IMG/VR virus record: IMGVR_UViG_3300040816_000877
Span: 1 to 21,418 of that record
DNA from: a virus
DNA: 21,418 nucleotides
Reading direction: 5' to 3' (one strand)
Within the stretch, counting starts at the first letter, position 1; every line of letters starts with the position of its first letter. Under the pieces are notes generated by a model that made no database searches, was not told the DNA's origin, and worked only from the letters and a program-made list of their open reading frames with translations. Position numbers and translations under genes: made by a program. Positions 17,912 through 21,418 of this stretch are shown in pieces.

Positions 17912-19724
17912 CCAGCTCCAAGAGATCGCGGAAGCTTGGTTAAACATCTTCGAACCTCCGCCAAGGATGACGGTCAGCGAATGGGCCGACGAGTTTCGTT
18001 TTCTATCTCCTGAGTCTTCGGGGCAGCATGGCAAATACTCGTCATCTATAACGCCATACGCCCGTGAATGGATGAACTCGGTAAACGATCCTGACGCTAC
18101 GGGAACCGTGTTAATGGTGGGGGCTCAACTAGGGAAAACCGAAGTCCTTAACAATGTTGTCGGATATTTTGTAGATATTGAACCCTCGCCCATGCTCATG
18201 GTTCAACCGACGATTGAGCTAGGGGAGGCATGGTCGAAAGAGAGACTTGCCCCCATGTGTCGGGACACGCCGAGGATCAAAGACAAAATCTCAGACGTTA
18301 AGAGCCGGACGAGCGGAAACACGATTTTGCACAAATCATTCCCCGGGGGGAACCTGGCGATTGCCGGCGCTAATGCTCCCTCTGGGCTGGCATCGAGGCC
18401 GAGGCGGGTTGTTCTCCTAGATGAGGTTGACCGCTACCCAGTCACGGCGGGAAGTGAGGGAGATCCTTCAAGCCTTGCCATACGACGAACGGAGACGTTT
18501 TGGAACGCTGTCATCGTCATGACTTCGACTCCGACCGTCAAAGGCCGAAGCAGGATCGAAACGGAATTTGAGGGAAGCGACCAAAGGCGTTTTCATTGCC
18601 CTTGCCCCCGTTGCGGTCACAAGCAAACGCTCAAATGGGTAAACGTTCGTTGGGATGAGGAAGACGGTAGCGATGCTTACCTGAATTGCGAAGGCTGCGA
18701 GGCAAGGCTAACGGACCAAGATCGGGTGGAGATGGTGAGGAATGGAGAGTGGATTCCTACCTATCCCGAACGAAGCTTGAGAGGTTATCACCTCCCAGGC
18801 ATAGCATCGCTTTTCCGACACAAGAAAGGTTTCAAGTCCCGCCTGCATCAAATGGCGGCTGAAAACATCAAGGCTAAGAAAGCAGGAAAGGAAACGCTCA
18901 GAACTTGGATTAACACCTTTCTAGCTGAAACATGGGAAGACGAGGGCGAAGGAGTCGCATGGGAGCCATTGATTCAACGTCGAGAAGACTGGGGAGAGTT
19001 TCCGAAAGAAGCCTATCTCCTGACGGCTGGCGTCGATATTCAGGGAGACAGAATCGAGGTGGAGATTGTTGCTTGGGGAGAAGGGGAAGAGTCTTGGAGT
19101 ATTGACTACCACGTCATCATGGGAGACTTTAACCAGCCAGAAACCCAAGAGTCGCTGGATGAAGTCTTGAAAGAGACGTATCTTCACCCGTCAGGGAACG
19201 AGGTTAAAGTCTCATGCACGTTTATCGACTCAGGACACAAGACCAAGGCCGTTTACCAATACACCAAGCCTAGGCAAATACGCCATGTTTACGCATGCAA
19301 AGGAGTAGGGGGGCCAGGAGTGCCACTAATCAACAGACCTACCAAGAAAGGCGTTGAGAAAGCATTTCTGTTTTCGGTGGGAACTGATACGGCAAAGGAG
19401 TTGATCTACTCAAGACTCTCACTCGGTGAAAAAGGCAGCGGGTTTATGCACTTTCCTAACGATCGACAGGAGGATTGGTTTCGACAATTGACAAGTGAAA
19501 CGAAAGTAATCCGGTATCGCAACGGGGTTCCCTTTGCGCGGTTTGAAAACCCGTCAAAAGCTCGAAACGAAGCACTTGATTTGAGAGTCTATGCGACAGC
19601 AGCACTCCAGTTGCTACGAGTGGACTGGGGAAAGCTCAAGAAATCGTTTGAAGAGGACAAAAAATCCAAAGTGGCAAAGAAAAAGCCCAAGAGGGCAAGA
19701 GGAGGATGGGTTAGCAATTGGTAA
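17904..19724 (+). CDS. Terminase large subunit, GpA family
   Basis: 606 residues, close to the usual GpA length. It is the ATP-driven packaging motor and the cos nuclease. V-S-E-W-A-D-E-F-R (24-32) is the GpA start motif. Walker A-like GAQLGKTE is at 73-80 and Walker B LLDEVD at 171-176. A four-cysteine zinc knuckle (CPCPRCGHK and CEGCEA, 232-265) follows the ATPase part. The nuclease domain shows GVDIQGDRIEVEIVAWG and TFIDSGHKT, whose Asp residues fit metal ligands of the RNase H-like fold. The protein ends in a basic stretch (KKKPKRARGGWVSNW). No break or frameshift is seen. Confidence 0.93.
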   Translation: MSDQLQEIAEAWLNIFEPPPRMTVSEWADEFRFLSPESSGQHGKYSSSITPYAREWMNSVNDPDATGTVLMVGAQLGKTEVLNNVVGYFVDIEPSPMLMVQPTIELGEAWSKERLAPMCRDTPRIKDKISDVKSRTSGNTILHKSFPGGNLAIAGANAPSGLASRPRRVVLLDEVDRYPVTAGSEGDPSSLAIRRTETFWNAVIVMTSTPTVKGRSRIETEFEGSDQRRFHCPCPRCGHKQTLKWVNVRWDEEDGSDAYLNCEGCEARLTDQDRVEMVRNGEWIPTYPERSLRGYHLPGIASLFRHKKGFKSRLHQMAAENIKAKKAGKETLRTWINTFLAETWEDEGEGVAWEPLIQRREDWGEFPKEAYLLTAGVDIQGDRIEVEIVAWGEGEESWSIDYHVIMGDFNQPETQESLDEVLKETYLHPSGNEVKVSCTFIDSGHKTKAVYQYTKPRQIRHVYACKGVGGPGVPLINRPTKKGVEKAFLFSVGTDTAKELIYSRLSLGEKGSGFMHFPNDRQEDWFRQLTSETKVIRYRNGVPFARFENPSKARNEALDLRVYATAALQLLRVDWGKLKKSFEEDKKSKVAKKKPKRARGGWVSNW

Positions 19725-19747
19725 GTTTGACATCTTGGTCAAATTTA

Positions 19748-19990
19748 ATGGCTGACACCACCAACGAGGAGAAATTGGACGCGGCAATCGCGATGCGTGA
19801 CAAGATCGACGTCACGCTTTCCACTCTTTACGAAAAAACGGCATCGGCTACCAGCTTTGGCGACCAGTCCCGCACGCTCGCGAGCATTAACGAGCTTGAG
19901 AAGTCTCGCGAGTATTGGAGGACTCAGATTACCCAGCTCCAAGCGGCTGTAAACAGCCACCGGAAGACGCTGAAAATTCAGTTTCGATGA
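19748..19990 (+). CDS. Head-tail joining protein, gpW-like
   Basis: 80 residues from ATG 19748; TTG 19718 is an in-frame alternative that overlaps the terminase stop. A helical body (NEEKLDAAIAMRDKIDVTLS), a short beta-hairpin region (ATSFGDQSRTL) and a long helix (SINELEKSREYWRTQITQLQ) match the lambda gpW plan, a small protein that closes the portal and prepares the tail joint. Position between terminase and portal is diagnostic. A small palindrome TTTGAC-atcttg-GTCAAA (19726-19743) sits just before the start. ATGA overlap with the portal gene. Confidence 0.75.
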   Translation: MADTTNEEKLDAAIAMRDKIDVTLSTLYEKTASATSFGDQSRTLASINELEKSREYWRTQITQLQAAVNSHRKTLKIQFR

Positions 19991-21418
19991 TTCAATTTTT
20001 CAAAACAAGGTTTTCTCCAAAAAGAGCAGAGAAGAGGAGTTTTTCGGCCACCTCTTCCAGTCGTTTGACGATGGATTGGATCACGGCTTCTCTCTCTCCT
20101 GATGGAGAGCTAGAGGGCAAGCTTTCCACCATGCGCAACAGGTCAAGAGACTTGGAGCGCAATAACGAATGGGTGAAAGGATTCCTTCGGAGTCTTGAGA
20201 ATAACACACTTGGAGAAAAGGGAATCTCTTTGCAAGTCCGGTCAAAGGAAGCAAGCGGGAAGCTTGACGAACTCGCCAATACCAAGATTGAAACCGCTTG
20301 GAAACAATGGGGAAAGGTTGGATCGTGTGAAATCTCAGGCCGTCATTCTTGGGGTGACGTTCAAAGGCTTGTTTTGCGCTCCATCGCGAGAGATGGAGAG
20401 GTTGTCATTCGCCTAATTCGGGAATCTTCAGGGCTTAAGCTACAAGTTTTAGAGGCTGATCTAATCGACGATAGCTACAATGGGAGAGCCGACAACGGGA
20501 ACGAAATTCGTTTTGGCGTCGAGTTCGATCAATACCGGAAACCCGTTGCCTATTATCTGCTCGGCAATCATCCCGGCGACACTCTTTTCAACGCCGACTT
20601 TAAACGGCGGGTGAGAGTCCCAGCAGAGGAAATCATTCACCCGTTTAGAACGGAGAGGCCAGACCAGACCAGGGGAATCCCTTGGCTGGTTTCGTCAATG
20701 GCACGTCTCAAGATGCTCGATGGCTATGCCGAGGCCGAACTTGTCGCAGCAAGGACTGGAGCGGCAAAGATGGGATTCTTCACCAAAAAGACTGCGGAGG
20801 GATGGACTGGAGAGATTGACGATGACGGGAACTTGCCCGTTGATGCCGCGCCTGGAACCATCGAGGAACTTCCGGCTGGAGTTGACTTCACATCTTGGGA
20901 TTCTAACCACCCCAATTCCGGCTATGGAGACTTCGTTAAGAGTTGTTTGCGCGGAGTTGCTACTTCTCTTGGGATTAGTTATAATTCTTTGTCGAATGAT
21001 CTGGAGGGAGTGAACTACTCCAGCATCAGGGCGGGACTCATCGAAGAGCGCGAAGTCTGGAAAGCAATCCAACGCTTTATGATCGAACACGTTTTAGAGC
21101 GCGTGTTTACGGCTTGGCTGGAGATCGAACTTTTAAGCGGTCGGCTTGGTTTGCCATTCGACAAAATCTGGAAATTCAACGTGCCAGAATTCAGGGGCCG
21201 CCGTTGGGCATGGGTAGACCCTAAGAAGGACATGGAAGCGGCAGTCATCGCTATGAACAACCGCATTTCTCCATTGAGAGACATCATCGCCGATGGTGGG
21301 GGAGACGTTTATGAAGTCTTGGCGAAATTCAAGGAGGATGAGGATTTGGCGGCATCACTTGGAATTAGTTTGACCGCAGATGATGGAGGTTCTGGAGATG
21401 CAGCGACAGCATCAACAT
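19987..21418 (+). CDS. Portal protein, lambda gpB type, 3' end cut off
   Basis: About 477 residues are visible, and the frame is still open at the right edge. The portal forms the dodecameric channel through which DNA enters the capsid. Family signs are an early Arg/Asn stretch (MRNRSRDLERNNEWVKGFLR), DVQRLVLRSIARDGEVVIRL, LQVLEADLIDD, EIRFGVEFDQYRKPVAYYL, EEIIHPFRTERPDQTRGIPW and the late VATSLGISYNSLSNDLEGVN and YSSIRAGLIEER. These follow the lambda portal family in order. The start at 19987 is by ATGA overlap with the gpW-like gene. Confidence 0.9.
   Translation, partial: MIQFFKTRFSPKRAEKRSFSATSSSRLTMDWITASLSPDGELEGKLSTMRNRSRDLERNNEWVKGFLRSLENNTLGEKGISLQVRSKEASGKLDELANTKIETAWKQWGKVGSCEISGRHSWGDVQRLVLRSIARDGEVVIRLIRESSGLKLQVLEADLIDDSYNGRADNGNEIRFGVEFDQYRKPVAYYLLGNHPGDTLFNADFKRRVRVPAEEIIHPFRTERPDQTRGIPWLVSSMARLKMLDGYAEAELVAARTGAAKMGFFTKKTAEGWTGEIDDDGNLPVDAAPGTIEELPAGVDFTSWDSNHPNSGYGDFVKSCLRGVATSLGISYNSLSNDLEGVNYSSIRAGLIEEREVWKAIQRFMIEHVLERVFTAWLEIELLSGRLGLPFDKIWKFNVPEFRGRRWAWVDPKKDMEAAVIAMNNRISPLRDIIADGGGDVYEVLAKFKEDEDLAASLGISLTADDGGSGDAATAST

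Noticed and set aside
1-21418. Integrase, CI-type repressor or attachment site
   Set aside because: None is seen in the window, so lysogeny can be neither claimed nor excluded; those genes could lie outside it.

Overview
The window is a stretch of a tailed-phage genome (or prophage) of the lambda-like siphovirus type. Almost every gene is on the + strand, the genes are short, and they are joined by ATGA/GTGA stop-start overlaps. Recognisable phage markers are a repeat-containing tail protein, a lysis cassette with an amidase, an early/recombination block, a replication block with a DnaB-type helicase, and a packaging block with Nu1-like and GpA-like terminase subunits, a gpW-like joiner and a lambda-type portal. 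A small overlapping lipoprotein in the lysis cassette suggests a Gram-negative (outer-membrane) host. The tail-protein repeat style and the attC-like repeats hint at a Verrucomicrobiota/Planctomycetota-type environment, but this is weak. No integrase, repressor of known family, rRNA, tRNA, IS element or CRISPR array is visible.

Layout. 1-2044: end of a tail protein, one unknown gene, two small membrane proteins, an overlapping helical protein/lipoprotein pair and the endolysin. 2072-2302: the only credible minus-strand gene. 2303-2523: regulatory gap with a long imperfect palindrome. 2524-6965: early operon (RHH and HTH proteins, RecE/DUF3799-like exonuclease, winged helix, RusA-like resolvase, PAPS-reductase-like protein). 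6967-8748: a Dam-type methylase plus HNH endonuclease, A+T-richer than the surroundings, bracketed by two copies of an unassigned structured RNA. 8755-11113: replication initiator (with an internal candidate origin), a stand-alone DnaB-N-like protein and DnaB helicase. 11176-16164: accessory genes, mostly small unknowns, with zinc ribbons, RHH proteins, a DUF3127 ssDNA-binding-like protein and a second DNA methylase. 16165-17176: two terminators and a repeat-rich zinc/HNH-like gene. 17177-17431: gap that probably carries cos. 17432-21418: packaging and head genes, cut off in the portal gene.

Main discoveries. (1) Two homologous intergenic RNAs (6967-7108 and 8598-8748) share a conserved 5' domain followed by an H-type pseudoknot whose two stems are entirely different in sequence but perfectly or nearly perfectly paired in both copies. 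This is strong covariation for a structured RNA that I cannot assign to a known family. Each ends in a U-tract just before a gene. (2) Several gene modules are bracketed by direct repeats that include the stop/start or ribosome-binding junction: the PAPS-reductase gene (19-bp perfect repeat), the methylase-HNH pair (the RNA motif) and the 12.4-13.05 kb genes (59-bp repeat). This suggests modules entered by recombination at junction sequences. (3) A family of short palindromic repeats (GTTG-N11/12-TTGTT) between 12.1 and 15.8 kb resembles integron attC half-sites. (4) A candidate replication origin lies inside the initiator gene.
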